A stretch of DNA of 64,000 nt, from contig NZ_JAPEPX010000001.1 of the NCBI RefSeq assembly GCF_026339935.1, forward strand, positions 6,351,501-6,415,500, written 5' to 3'. This DNA comes from Streptomyces sp. NBC_01551. GTDB lineage: Bacteria; Actinomycetota; Actinomycetes; Streptomycetales; Streptomycetaceae. The translations under genes were made by a program, and so were the position numbers. This document shows positions 16,955-24,326 of the stretch, piece by piece; position 1 is the stretch's first letter, and each line of letters begins with the position of its first letter. The notes beneath the pieces were generated by a model, which had not been told where the DNA came from, did not search any database, and saw only the letters and a list, made by a program, of their open reading frames with translations.

Positions 16955-18124
16955 CTACGGAAGGGGTTCGTGCATCGTGGAGCAGTGGATGCCGCCGCCG
17001 CCCGCCATCAGCCGGTCGACGTCGAGCTGGACGACCGTCCGCCCCGGATAGGCCTCCGCCAGGGCCCGCTTGGCGGCGGCGTCCTTCGCCGCGTCACCGA
17101 ACTGGGCGGTGACGACCGCCCCGTTGACCACGTGGAAGTTGAGGTACGAGTCCACGAACTGGGAGTCCTTCGACCGGACGGTGTCGGGGCCCTCGACGCG
17201 GATCACCTTCAGCCGCCGCCCGCGTGCGTCGGTCGCGCCGGAGAGGACGGAGAACTGTTCACGGGCGTCCCGCGCCCACACGTCGTCGCGGTCCGTCGGC
17301 GGGACCTGCACCATGACCACACCCGGCCGCACGAAGCGCGAGGTCACGTCGATGTGGTCGTCGGTGATGTCCTTGCCCTTGATGCCCGGGACCCAGATCA
17401 TCCGGTCCGCGCCGTACGCGTGCAGGACGGCGTCCTCGATCTCGGCCCGGCTCATGCCGGGGTTGCGGTTCTTGTTGACGAGGCTGCTCTCGGTGGCCAT
17501 CACGGTGCCGTCGCCGTCGGTCTCGATCGCGCCGCCCTCACCGACGAAGTCCGTCCTGGTGAAGGAGAGGTAGCCGTCGTCCGCGATGCGCCGGGCGACT
17601 TCGGCGTCACGGGAGTGGGTCTGCTTCCTGCCCCAGCCGTTGAAGTTGAGGCCGATCGCGTCGAGCCCGCCGCGGCCGTCCCGGCGGAAGACCGGCGCGG
17701 TGTCCCGCATCCAGAGGTCGTCCGTCGGGATCGAGTCGAGGACGGTGACCGCCGGGCCGCAGCGGGACCGGGCGGTGGCGGCGGCATCGGCGCCCGGGGC
17801 GCACATCGCCACCGGCTCGTAGCGAGCGATCGTCCGGGCGATCAGGGCGATGTCCTCCTGGACCCCGGCCAGCCGTCGGCCGCCCCAGATGGACGTGCGG
17901 GTCGGCCAGGACATCCAGGTGCGGGCGTGGGGGACGTCGTCCCGGTCCACCCACCAGCGCGGCGCCGCCGCGCTGGCCCGCTGCGGGGCCATGGCGAGGG
18001 CGCCCAGCGCCACACCGGCCGCCCCGACGCCGGCGGCGCCGAGGACGCACCTGCGCGAGGGTTCGGCCGAGCCGCCGAGCAGGCGGCCGAGGAGGGAGCG
18101 GCTGTCGCCGTGGGATGCGCTCAT
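16955..18124 (-). CDS. Tat-exported agmatine-deiminase-family protein 3
   Basis: 389 residues. Tat signal SRRCVL (23-28) plus an Ala/Gly-rich core to about 52. Family motifs: TWMSWP (69-74), DLWMRDTAPVF (136-146), NFNGWG, GEGGAIETDGDGT, DDHIDVTSRF with His257/Asp259, and Cys381 in GGGGIHC. It resembles the first exported deiminase (5305-6471) more than the cytosolic one. The ATG at 18124 follows GGAGAG. First gene of the deiminase-ureAB-ureC operon with the perfect palindrome O3 52 bp upstream, so an exported deiminase and a cytosolic urease are made together. Substrate unknown. Confidence 0.85.
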   Translation of the reverse strand: MSASHGDSRSLLGRLLGGSAEPSRRCVLGAAGVGAAGVALGALAMAPQRASAAAPRWWVDRDDVPHARTWMSWPTRTSIWGGRRLAGVQEDIALIARTIARYEPVAMCAPGADAAATARSRCGPAVTVLDSIPTDDLWMRDTAPVFRRDGRGGLDAIGLNFNGWGRKQTHSRDAEVARRIADDGYLSFTRTDFVGEGGAIETDGDGTVMATESSLVNKNRNPGMSRAEIEDAVLHAYGADRMIWVPGIKGKDITDDHIDVTSRFVRPGVVMVQVPPTDRDDVWARDAREQFSVLSGATDARGRRLKVIRVEGPDTVRSKDSQFVDSYLNFHVVNGAVVTAQFGDAAKDAAAKRALAEAYPGRTVVQLDVDRLMAGGGGIHCSTMHEPLP

Positions 18125-18176
18125 GGGTCTCTCCGGATCTCTTGGGGGGAGGAGGAGGTGTGGCTCGACTCTGCCA

Positions 18177-18196
18177 TTGACTGAAAATTCAGTCAA
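18177..18196. promoter_or_regulatory. TetR operator O3, best copy
   Basis: TTGACTGAAAATTCAGTCAA: two perfect 9-bp arms around an AA centre. It lies 52 bp upstream of the deiminase 3-urease operon, in the gap behind the convergently ending tetR 3. This is the cleanest of four related palindromes (O1-O4). Confidence 0.75.
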
Positions 18197-18271
18197 GGTG
18201 CGGGTCAAACGAAAGCCCGACGCGGCAGGAGCCGGGTCGGGCGAGCCCGCCAGGAGAGTCGGGCGAGCCCC

Positions 18272-18847
18272 CTAGGAGAGTCGGTCGAGTTCGGCCGCGA
18301 TGGCCGTGGCCATCAGCTCGCGCGCGTGCCCCAGGGGCAGGCTGCCGCTCAGCCAGCGCGAGCTGAGGCCTTCCACCAGCGCCGTCAGACGTTCGGCGGC
18401 TCCGGCGAGGGCTGCCGCGCCGGCCATCGGCCGGACCCGGCCCAGGAGCTCGCCCACCTCCTGCACCCATACCAGGGTCGCGCGGGCGAGGTCCTCGCGC
18501 AGATCGGGGTCGAACACCGCACTGGCCCGGAGCTCTCCCCAGGCCGTGCTGTTCTCGCGGACCTCGGGGCTGTCCTGGAATTCGAGGAGGAGGGTCTCCT
18601 CCAGTTCGCCCCGCGCGTCGAGCGGCGGAGCGTCGGGCTCCCGTTCCGTGGTGTACCGCCCGGCCCGATCGTTGATGAACTCCAGGGTCGCGCGCATGAT
18701 CCCGGCGCGATCCTTGAAGTGGTAGTAGATCAACGCGGTGGACACGCCCGCCTCGGCGGCGAGTTCCTCCACGCGCAGGCCGCGCACGCCGCGTCGGGCG
18801 ATGACCCGCGCGGCCCCTTCCATGATTGCTGTTCGACGGTCAGCCAC
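18272..18847 (-). CDS. TetR-family regulator 3
   Basis: 191 residues, a paralogue of the regulator at 13862-14434: the recognition region differs by little (GVSTALIYYHF versus GVSTSLIYYHF) and the ligand domain shares ENSTAWGELRASAVFDxDLRED. The GTG at 18847 was chosen by alignment to the paralogue (both begin xDRRT) and because TAGGGT at 18856-18861 sits eight bases upstream without a Shine-Dalgarno. Near-identical recognition helices imply that both paralogues can read the same operators. It lies between O3 and O4 and may control the urease operon and deiminase 4. Confidence 0.85.
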   Translation of the reverse strand: MADRRTAIMEGAARVIARRGVRGLRVEELAAEAGVSTALIYYHFKDRAGIMRATLEFINDRAGRYTTEREPDAPPLDARGELEETLLLEFQDSPEVRENSTAWGELRASAVFDPDLREDLARATLVWVQEVGELLGRVRPMAGAAALAGAAERLTALVEGLSSRWLSGSLPLGHARELMATAIAAELDRLS

Positions 18848-18934
18848 AAGCCGACACCCTACCCGGGCGTCGATCTCCACCACGACCTCGGTCCTGACCG
18901 AAATTACAGCCGGTTGGGATCCGGCGGGCGGCAA

Positions 18935-18954
18935 TTGACTGAATATCCAGTCAG
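18935..18954. promoter_or_regulatory. TetR operator-like palindrome O4
   Basis: TTGACTGAATATCCAGTCAG: a perfect left arm, and a right arm with two mismatches to the O3 arm. It is 74 bp upstream of the tetR 3 -10-like box and 161 bp upstream of the deiminase 4 start, so it can serve both divergent genes. Confidence 0.65.
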
Positions 18955-19115
18955 TGGCAGAGTGGGGTACATCGCCGCGGAACTCGATGGTCCGTCCCGG
19001 GTCCGCGGCACGGCCGCTGGATCGCCGTGTCGTGTGCCTCGTGCCGACAATGGAACGGACGACGTTCTGCGAGCGCGGCCCTGACCGCTGCCCCTCGGTG
19101 AAAGCCCTCAGCTGA

Positions 19116-20309
19116 ATGCCGGAGCCCTCTGTGTCCCCTTCGCCCCTGTCCTCCCCCCTCTCCCGTCGCACGGCGCTGCGCGCCCTCGCCGGCGGCGCCC
19201 TCGCCCTCGGAGCCGCCGGCTGCGCTCCCTCCTCCGACCCGGCGGACCCGGCCGCCTCGTCCGCCCCCGGTGCGCGCGAGGAGAGCGGCGCGGGGCGCAG
19301 GTTCGGCGCCGAGTGGGAGAGCCACGCCCGCACGTTCATGTCCTGGCCCGCCCTGGAGAACGTCTGGTACGAGGACCTGCCGGCGGTACGGGCCGACATC
19401 GCCCGCGTGGCCCGCGCGGTGGCCGCGTACGAACCCGTGGTGCTGCTCGCCCGCCCCGAGCAGCAGGCGGCGGCCCAGCAGGCCTGCGGTTCCGACGTCG
19501 AGGTGATCGCGCTGCCGGTGGACGACCTCTGGGCGCGCGACACCGTGCCGGTGTTCGTGGAGCAGCCCGGCAAGGGCAAGGCCCTGGGCGTCGACTTCAA
19601 CTTCAGCGGGTGGGGCAACAAGCAGGAGCACCGCAACGACGCCCAGGTGGGTCGGCTCCTGCTCGCGAAGTACGGCATCGAGCGGGTGCGGGCGCCGCTC
19701 GTCGCCGAGGGCGGCTCCTTCGAGACCGACGGCCAGGGGACCCTCCTGGTCACCGAGAGCTCGGTCGTCAACGACAACCGCAACCCCGGCAAGAGCCGCG
19801 ACCGGATCGAGGCCGAGCTCAAGGACGCCCTCGGCGTCAAGAAGGTGATCTGGCTCGCCGGCGTGCGAGGCCAGGACATCACGGACGCGCACGTCGACAG
19901 CCTCGTCCGCTTCACGGCCCCCGGCGTCGTCCTCCTGGACCAGGCGTTCCCCGACTCCCCGCCCGACGTGTGGTCCCGCGCGGCCGACCAGGCGAGGGGC
20001 GTGTTCAAGGACGCGACGGACGCGCGGGGCAAGCGCCTGGAGGTCGTCGACCTGCCCCAGCCCGACCTGGACAAGATCACCGGCCGTGGTGACGCGTTCG
20101 TTTCCACGTACGCGAACTTCTACGTGGCCAACGGCGCCGTCTTCATGCCCCGCTTCGGGGACGCCCGGGCGGACGACCGCGCGAAGGGCATCCTCCAGGA
20201 GCACTTCCCGGACCGTGACATCGTGCCGGTGAAGATCGACACCATCGCCTCGGGCGGCGGCGGCATCCACTGCTCGACCCACGACCAGCCGGGCAAGCCG
20301 ACCGAGTAG
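19116..20309 (+). CDS. Tat-exported lipoprotein of the agmatine deiminase family (4)
   Basis: 397 residues. A Tat motif SRRTAL (16-21) is followed by a hydrophobic core ending in a lipobox, LGAAGC (31-36), so it should be folded in the cytosol, exported by Tat and lipid-anchored. Catalytic motifs: TFMSWP, DLWARDTVPVF, NFSGWG, EGGSFETDGQGT, DITDAHVDS with His259/Asp261, and Cys386 in GGGGIHC. A GTG at 19131 with GGAG six bases upstream is a plausible alternative start and keeps the signal. Divergent from tetR 3 with O4 between them. Substrate unknown; the neighbours suggest a guanidino compound. Confidence 0.85.
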   Translation: MPEPSVSPSPLSSPLSRRTALRALAGGALALGAAGCAPSSDPADPAASSAPGAREESGAGRRFGAEWESHARTFMSWPALENVWYEDLPAVRADIARVARAVAAYEPVVLLARPEQQAAAQQACGSDVEVIALPVDDLWARDTVPVFVEQPGKGKALGVDFNFSGWGNKQEHRNDAQVGRLLLAKYGIERVRAPLVAEGGSFETDGQGTLLVTESSVVNDNRNPGKSRDRIEAELKDALGVKKVIWLAGVRGQDITDAHVDSLVRFTAPGVVLLDQAFPDSPPDVWSRAADQARGVFKDATDARGKRLEVVDLPQPDLDKITGRGDAFVSTYANFYVANGAVFMPRFGDARADDRAKGILQEHFPDRDIVPVKIDTIASGGGGIHCSTHDQPGKPTE

Positions 20310-20632
20310 CGCGCCAGCTCAGGCCGCGGACGGGACGGGCCGCTTGGACTCGTGGACGGGGACACAGTTGCCAGGCAGGGTGTGCGGGACGTGCGCGGTC
20401 TGGACGGCAGCGCGGGTGGTCCGGGCGACGTCCGAGGGCGAAACGGGAGAGGACCGGGCGCAGGGGAGACCTGACCGGATGGACGAGCAGCTGCTCGACC
20501 TGGCGTGACCCGGCCGAGCAGCTGCAAAGGACCCAAGGGGGCCTCAAACCCCTCAGGCGCCGACCCGCTCCGGCGGGCGCGGCTCCGAGATCCGGACCAC
20601 GGCCGCCCCGCCGCCCCGCGCCGCCGCCGTTC
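20310..20632. other. Gene-free stretch with a possible DUF397-like remnant
   Basis: No convincing gene. On the minus strand, a frame ending with the TGA at 20321-20319 finishes in a segment like the tail of DUF397 proteins (NCVPVHESKRP; the family has CVxVA and VRDSK), without a start codon or the W-KSSYS opening. A 14-bp palindrome CGAGCAGCTGCTCG lies at 20484-20497, with its left half repeated near 20514. A decayed DUF397 gene is possible but weakly supported. Confidence 0.25.
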
Positions 20633-21382
20633 TCAGGCGGGCAGGGCCAGCAGCATCAAGGGCGCGGAAGTGGGCTGCGGTGAGCCCCCGGCGGGTTCGA
20701 GGGTGAGGCCCACACCGACGGCCTTGCGCAGGTCGCCCTGGAGGAGGGTGGCTCCGTCGCGGTCCAGCAGCCCGGCCGGGCGCATGGTGCCGTGGTCGTC
20801 GTACCAGAGCTGGTACGTCCGGCCCGGCCCCGGTTCGGGGAGTCCCGCGCCCACGAAAACGGCTCGGTTCAGCCGCTGCGAGCCGACCACGGAGGTGACG
20901 GCGCCGGTGCTGGTGCGGCCGTGCACCGTGCGGGCGTCGGGCGCCGCCAGCACGGCGGTCACGTCCCGCATCCGCAGCTCCGTGCCCTGAGCCTGCTGCC
21001 GGGCCTCCTCGGCCTGTTGCTGCTGCCACACGGCGAGCCCGCCGAACGCGGCCGCCGCAGCGACGGAGGCGGCGAGCGCCAGCGGTAGCGCCTTGCGGCG
21101 CAGGACGGAGCCGACCGTACGGGGCCGGTCCTCCGCCGGCAGCCGCGGCGGCACCTGCCGTACGGAGTCGATGCCGTGCATCACCGCGTCCTTCATCCGC
21201 GCCGGCGGCGGCGCGGACACCGCGGCGGCGAGGCGGGCGGTCGTACCGCCGAACTCGGCCACTTCCTGGCGGCAGGATCCGCACTGCGCGAGGTGCGCGG
21301 TGAACGCGGCGTGCTCCTCGCCGCTCAGGGCGTGAAGGGCGTAGGCGCCGGTGAGGGTGTGCAGGTCTGCTTCGTTTCTCAT
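20633..21382 (-). CDS. rskA: Anti-sigma-K factor RskA
   Basis: 249 residues. The N-terminal domain has the zinc anti-sigma motif HLAQCGSC near residue 29, one transmembrane helix follows at about 97-115, and the exported RskA domain follows, with VVGSQRLNRAVFVGAGLPEPGPGRTYQLW. It sequesters SigK at the membrane and releases it after regulated proteolysis, as established for the M. tuberculosis homologue. Its ATG overlaps the sigK stop (ATGA), so the two are translated in equal measure. Confidence 0.88.
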   Translation of the reverse strand: MRNEADLHTLTGAYALHALSGEEHAAFTAHLAQCGSCRQEVAEFGGTTARLAAAVSAPPPARMKDAVMHGIDSVRQVPPRLPAEDRPRTVGSVLRRKALPLALAASVAAAAAFGGLAVWQQQQAEEARQQAQGTELRMRDVTAVLAAPDARTVHGRTSTGAVTSVVGSQRLNRAVFVGAGLPEPGPGRTYQLWYDDHGTMRPAGLLDRDGATLLQGDLRKAVGVGLTLEPAGGSPQPTSAPLMLLALPA

Positions 21383-22041
21383 GTGGTCACCCCCATGCAG
21401 TCGCGCAGCCGGATCAGCCCGTCGCGCATGCGTGTCTTGATGGTCGGAAGCGGTGCGCGAAGCGTCTCGGCGACTTCACGGTAGGTCAGGCCCTGGTAGT
21501 AGGCCAACGTGACGGCCTGGCGCTGGAGTTCGGTCAGCCCGCGCATGCACCGCCGCACCTGTTCGCTCTCCAGCCGGGTCTCGACCTGCTCGGCCACCTC
21601 GTCGTACGGCCGCTGCTGCTCGCGCGCCGCCCGGTCGTACTCGCGGTTGGTCGAGGCCTGGGCCGAGCGGACCCGGTCGACGGCGCGGCGGTGCGCGAGG
21701 GTGGCCGCCCAGGCGGGCACGCTGCCCTGGTCGGGCCGGTACCGGGCGGCCTGGCGCCAGAGGTCGATCATCACCTCCTGAGCCACCTCCTCGGACTGGG
21801 CCCGGTCGCGCACGACCCGCACGACGATCCCGAAGACCGTGCCGGCGAGGGCGTCGTAGAGCGCGGAGAACGCGTCCTTGTCGCCGCGGGCCACCCGGGC
21901 CATCAGGTCCTCGAGGGGCGAACCGCCGCCGTCGCGGGCGACGAAGGGGAGAGGTTGCCTCACCGCCGCCCCTTCCCGCCGGCCCGCGCCGCGCGGCGCC
22001 CGGTGGGGGCGGGCGGTCTGCCGGGATGCGTCTGCGTCCAT
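21379..22041 (-). CDS. sigK: ECF sigma factor SigK
   Basis: 220 residues: a variable basic N-terminus, then region 2 (ALYDALAGTVFGIVVRVVRDRAQSEEVAQEVMIDLWRQA, residues about 63-100) and region 4 (LTELQRQAVTLAYYQGLTYREVAETLRAPLPTIKTRMRDGLIRLR, near the C-terminus). The ATG at 22041 has AAGGA about ten bases upstream. Operon with rskA. A promoter-like motif at 22111-22137 on the same strand matches one serving the divergent lipid operon, suggesting that SigK activates both. Confidence 0.88.
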   Translation of the reverse strand: MDADASRQTARPHRAPRGAGRREGAAVRQPLPFVARDGGGSPLEDLMARVARGDKDAFSALYDALAGTVFGIVVRVVRDRAQSEEVAQEVMIDLWRQAARYRPDQGSVPAWAATLAHRRAVDRVRSAQASTNREYDRAAREQQRPYDEVAEQVETRLESEQVRRCMRGLTELQRQAVTLAYYQGLTYREVAETLRAPLPTIKTRMRDGLIRLRDCMGVTT

Positions 22042-22110
22042 TGCATGACAGTCCTTCGGGTCGGGATCAACCGGGACCCGCACAGTACGCGGGCCCGGCT
22101 CCTGAGCCCT

Positions 22111-22137
22111 CTTCGGAGTGGACACCCGTACGGATTG
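22111..22137 (-). promoter_or_regulatory. Putative SigK promoter for sigK-rskA
   Basis: On the minus strand: CAATCC (22137-22132), 15 bases, CCGAAG (22116-22111). The predicted transcription start is roughly 65 bases before the sigK ATG. The same two hexamers with identical spacing occur on the opposite strand at 22213-22239. They resemble the mycobacterial SigK promoter elements as I recall them (CCATCC and CCGAAT). Confidence 0.65.
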
Positions 22138-22212
22138 CCCTGGTCGTCCGGCAATTGCGCCGCGTAGCGGAAGCCAACAGGAACTCCACCGGAACGTGAC
22201 CGCAAGGCGGAC

Positions 22213-22239
22213 CAATCCGGGGTCCCGTCCGCGCCGAAG
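22213..22239 (+). promoter_or_regulatory. Putative SigK promoter for the lipid operon
   Basis: On the plus strand: CAATCC (22213-22218), 15 bases, CCGAAG (22234-22239). It faces the FAD oxidoreductase gene, with a predicted start around 22246. Its near-identical twin on the other strand supports divergent autoregulated promoters. Confidence 0.65.
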
Positions 22240-22293
22240 TACCCGTGAACGGCCGCCCCTGGCGGCGTGGCGACTCGTGGGGAGCTGGTACCT

Positions 22294-23553
22294 GTGCACA
22301 CGCGGAGAGTGGCCGTCATCGGAAGCGGCGTCGCGGGACTGACCGCCGCCCACGTCCTGGGGAAGGCCTGCGAGGTCACCCTCTACGAGGCCGACGACCG
22401 GGTCGGAGGCCACGCCCACACCCACGAACTCCCCGCCGACGGCGGCGGAACCGTACGCGTGGACTCGGGTTTCATCGTCCACAACGAACGCACCTACCCC
22501 ACCCTCCTTCGGCTCTTCGGCGAACTCGGCGTGTCCACCCAGGACTCCGAGATGAGCATGTCCGTCCGGTGCGACGGCTGCGGCCTCGAGTACGCCGGGG
22601 CGCGCGGCGCGGCGGGCCTGTTCACCGGCCGACCCGCCCTGCGCGGCCGCTACCTGCGGCTGCTGGCCGAGGTGCCGCTCTTCCACCGCCGCGCCCGCAC
22701 GCTGCTGCGCGAGAGCCGCCCCGAGCACCACACCCTGGGCGACTTCCTCAGTGACGGCGGCTTCTCCCCGTACTTCGTCTCGCACTTCATCACCCCTCTC
22801 GTCGCCGCCGTCTGGTCCTGCCCCGCGCGGACCGCCCTGTCCTACCCGGCCGCTTACCTGTTCCGCTTCCTCGACCACCACGGACTGCTCTCACTCACCG
22901 GATCCCCGCAGTGGAAGACCGTCACCGGCGGCAGCTCCGCCTACGTCGACCGGATCGTCAAGGAGATCGGCGACGTCCGCACCTCCACCCCGGTGACCCG
23001 GGTCAGCCGCCACCCCGGAGCCGTCCTCGTCACCACCGCGGACGGCCTCACCGACGCCTACGACGCGATGGTGATCGCCACCCACCCCGACCAGGCCCTG
23101 CGCCTGCTGATCGACCCCACCCCGGACGAGCGCAGGATCCTGGGCGCGTTCACGTACGAGGCCAACCCGGCCGTCCTGCACACCGACACCGGCCTGCTGC
23201 CCCGCTCGCCCCGGGCCCGCGCGTCCTGGAACTACCACCTGGCCGACTGCCGCACCGCCGCCGACGCCGTGCGGGTCAGCTACGACATGACCCGCCTCCA
23301 GCGGCTGCCCGGTGCCACGGAGTACGTCGTCACCCTCAACCCGGGCGACCACGTCGACCCCGACCAGGCCCTCGCCCGCATGCGGTACGCGCACCCCGTC
23401 TACACCCACGCGTCGGTGGCCGCGCAACGGGAGTTGCCCCGGCTCAACATACGCGGCACCGCCTACGCCGGCGCCTACCACGGCTGGGGCTTCCACGAGG
23501 ACGGCTGCCTCTCCGGCGTACGGGCGGCCGCCGCCCTGGGCGTCGAGTGGTGA
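22294..23553 (+). CDS. FAD/NAD-dependent oxidoreductase of the SigK lipid operon
   Basis: 419 residues. The N-terminal Rossmann fold VIGSGVAGLTAA is followed by the amine-oxidase-type segment GGHAHTHEL and the block DSGFIVHNERTYP; the C-terminus has AYHGWGFHEDGC. It matches the flavin oxidoreductase encoded beside CFA-type methyltransferases, as Rv0449c is in M. tuberculosis. The start is uncertain: GTG 22294 has GGGGAG ten bases upstream, GTG 22267 is also in frame. It overlaps the next gene by GTGA. Probable role is modification of membrane fatty acyl chains; the exact reaction is not shown. Confidence 0.82.
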   Translation: MHTRRVAVIGSGVAGLTAAHVLGKACEVTLYEADDRVGGHAHTHELPADGGGTVRVDSGFIVHNERTYPTLLRLFGELGVSTQDSEMSMSVRCDGCGLEYAGARGAAGLFTGRPALRGRYLRLLAEVPLFHRRARTLLRESRPEHHTLGDFLSDGGFSPYFVSHFITPLVAAVWSCPARTALSYPAAYLFRFLDHHGLLSLTGSPQWKTVTGGSSAYVDRIVKEIGDVRTSTPVTRVSRHPGAVLVTTADGLTDAYDAMVIATHPDQALRLLIDPTPDERRILGAFTYEANPAVLHTDTGLLPRSPRARASWNYHLADCRTAADAVRVSYDMTRLQRLPGATEYVVTLNPGDHVDPDQALARMRYAHPVYTHASVAAQRELPRLNIRGTAYAGAYHGWGFHEDGCLSGVRAAAALGVEW

Positions 23554-24326
23554 GCGCCGGACCGGCCGTCGCCCCCGCCGCGGCGCCGGCCCTGTACGAG
23601 TGCGTCGTCGCGCACGCGCGGACCGCCCCGCTCCGGCACGCCTTCCGGCACCGCACGTACATGTGGCTCGTCGATCTGGACGCGCTGCCCCGACTCCCGC
23701 GCATGCTGCGCCCGTTGGCCCGCTTCGACGGCCGCGACCACTTCACCGGCGCCGCGCCGGCCATCCGCGCCGGCCTCGACGCCTACCTCGCCTCCCAGGG
23801 CGTACGGCTCGACGGCGGCCGGGTGCTGATGCTGGCCCACGCCCGCGTCTTCGGCTACGTGTTCAACCCCCTGACGCTGTACTGGTGCCACGACCGCACC
23901 GGGGCGCGGGTCTGCGTCGTCGCCGAGGTCCACAACACCTACCGGCAGCGCCACTGCTACCTGCTGCGCCCCGACGCGGCGGGCCGGGCCGAGGCCGCGA
24001 AGGACTTCCCCGTCTCGCCGTTCTTCCCCGTCGACGGGCACTACCGCATGCGCCTGCCCGAACCGCGCGAGCGGCTGGACGTCACCGTCCAGCTCGCGCG
24101 CGCCGGGCAGCGGCCCTTCACCGCGACCCTGCGCGGCCGGCGCCGGAGCGCCACCCCGCTCGCGCTGCTGCGCGCGGCAGCCCGGCACCCGTGGTCCACG
24201 GCCGCCGTCGCGGCCGGGATCCGCCGCCACGGCATCCGCCTCTTCCTCCGCGGCCTGCCCGTCCACCCCCGCCCGGCCCCTGCCCCCGTACCCGTACCCG
24301 TACGTCAGGAAGGCATCGCCCCGTGA
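23550..24326 (+). CDS. DUF1365 protein
   Basis: 258 residues with the DUF1365 signature segments RHAFRHRTYMWLVDLD, RVFGYVFNPLTLYWCHD and KDFPVSPFFPVDGHYRM. Always seen next to CFA synthase-like genes; biochemical role not established. GTG at 23550 overlaps the upstream stop (GTGA) and it overlaps the methyltransferase gene the same way. The C-terminus ends in a Pro/Val repeat. Confidence 0.85.
   Translation: MSAGPAVAPAAAPALYECVVAHARTAPLRHAFRHRTYMWLVDLDALPRLPRMLRPLARFDGRDHFTGAAPAIRAGLDAYLASQGVRLDGGRVLMLAHARVFGYVFNPLTLYWCHDRTGARVCVVAEVHNTYRQRHCYLLRPDAAGRAEAAKDFPVSPFFPVDGHYRMRLPEPRERLDVTVQLARAGQRPFTATLRGRRRSATPLALLRAAARHPWSTAAVAAGIRRHGIRLFLRGLPVHPRPAPAPVPVPVRQEGIAP

Noticed and set aside
5305..20309. 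Reading the region as a natural product gene cluster
   Set aside because: No PKS, NRPS, terpene or RiPP core enzymes; the genes fit nitrogen compound catabolism.
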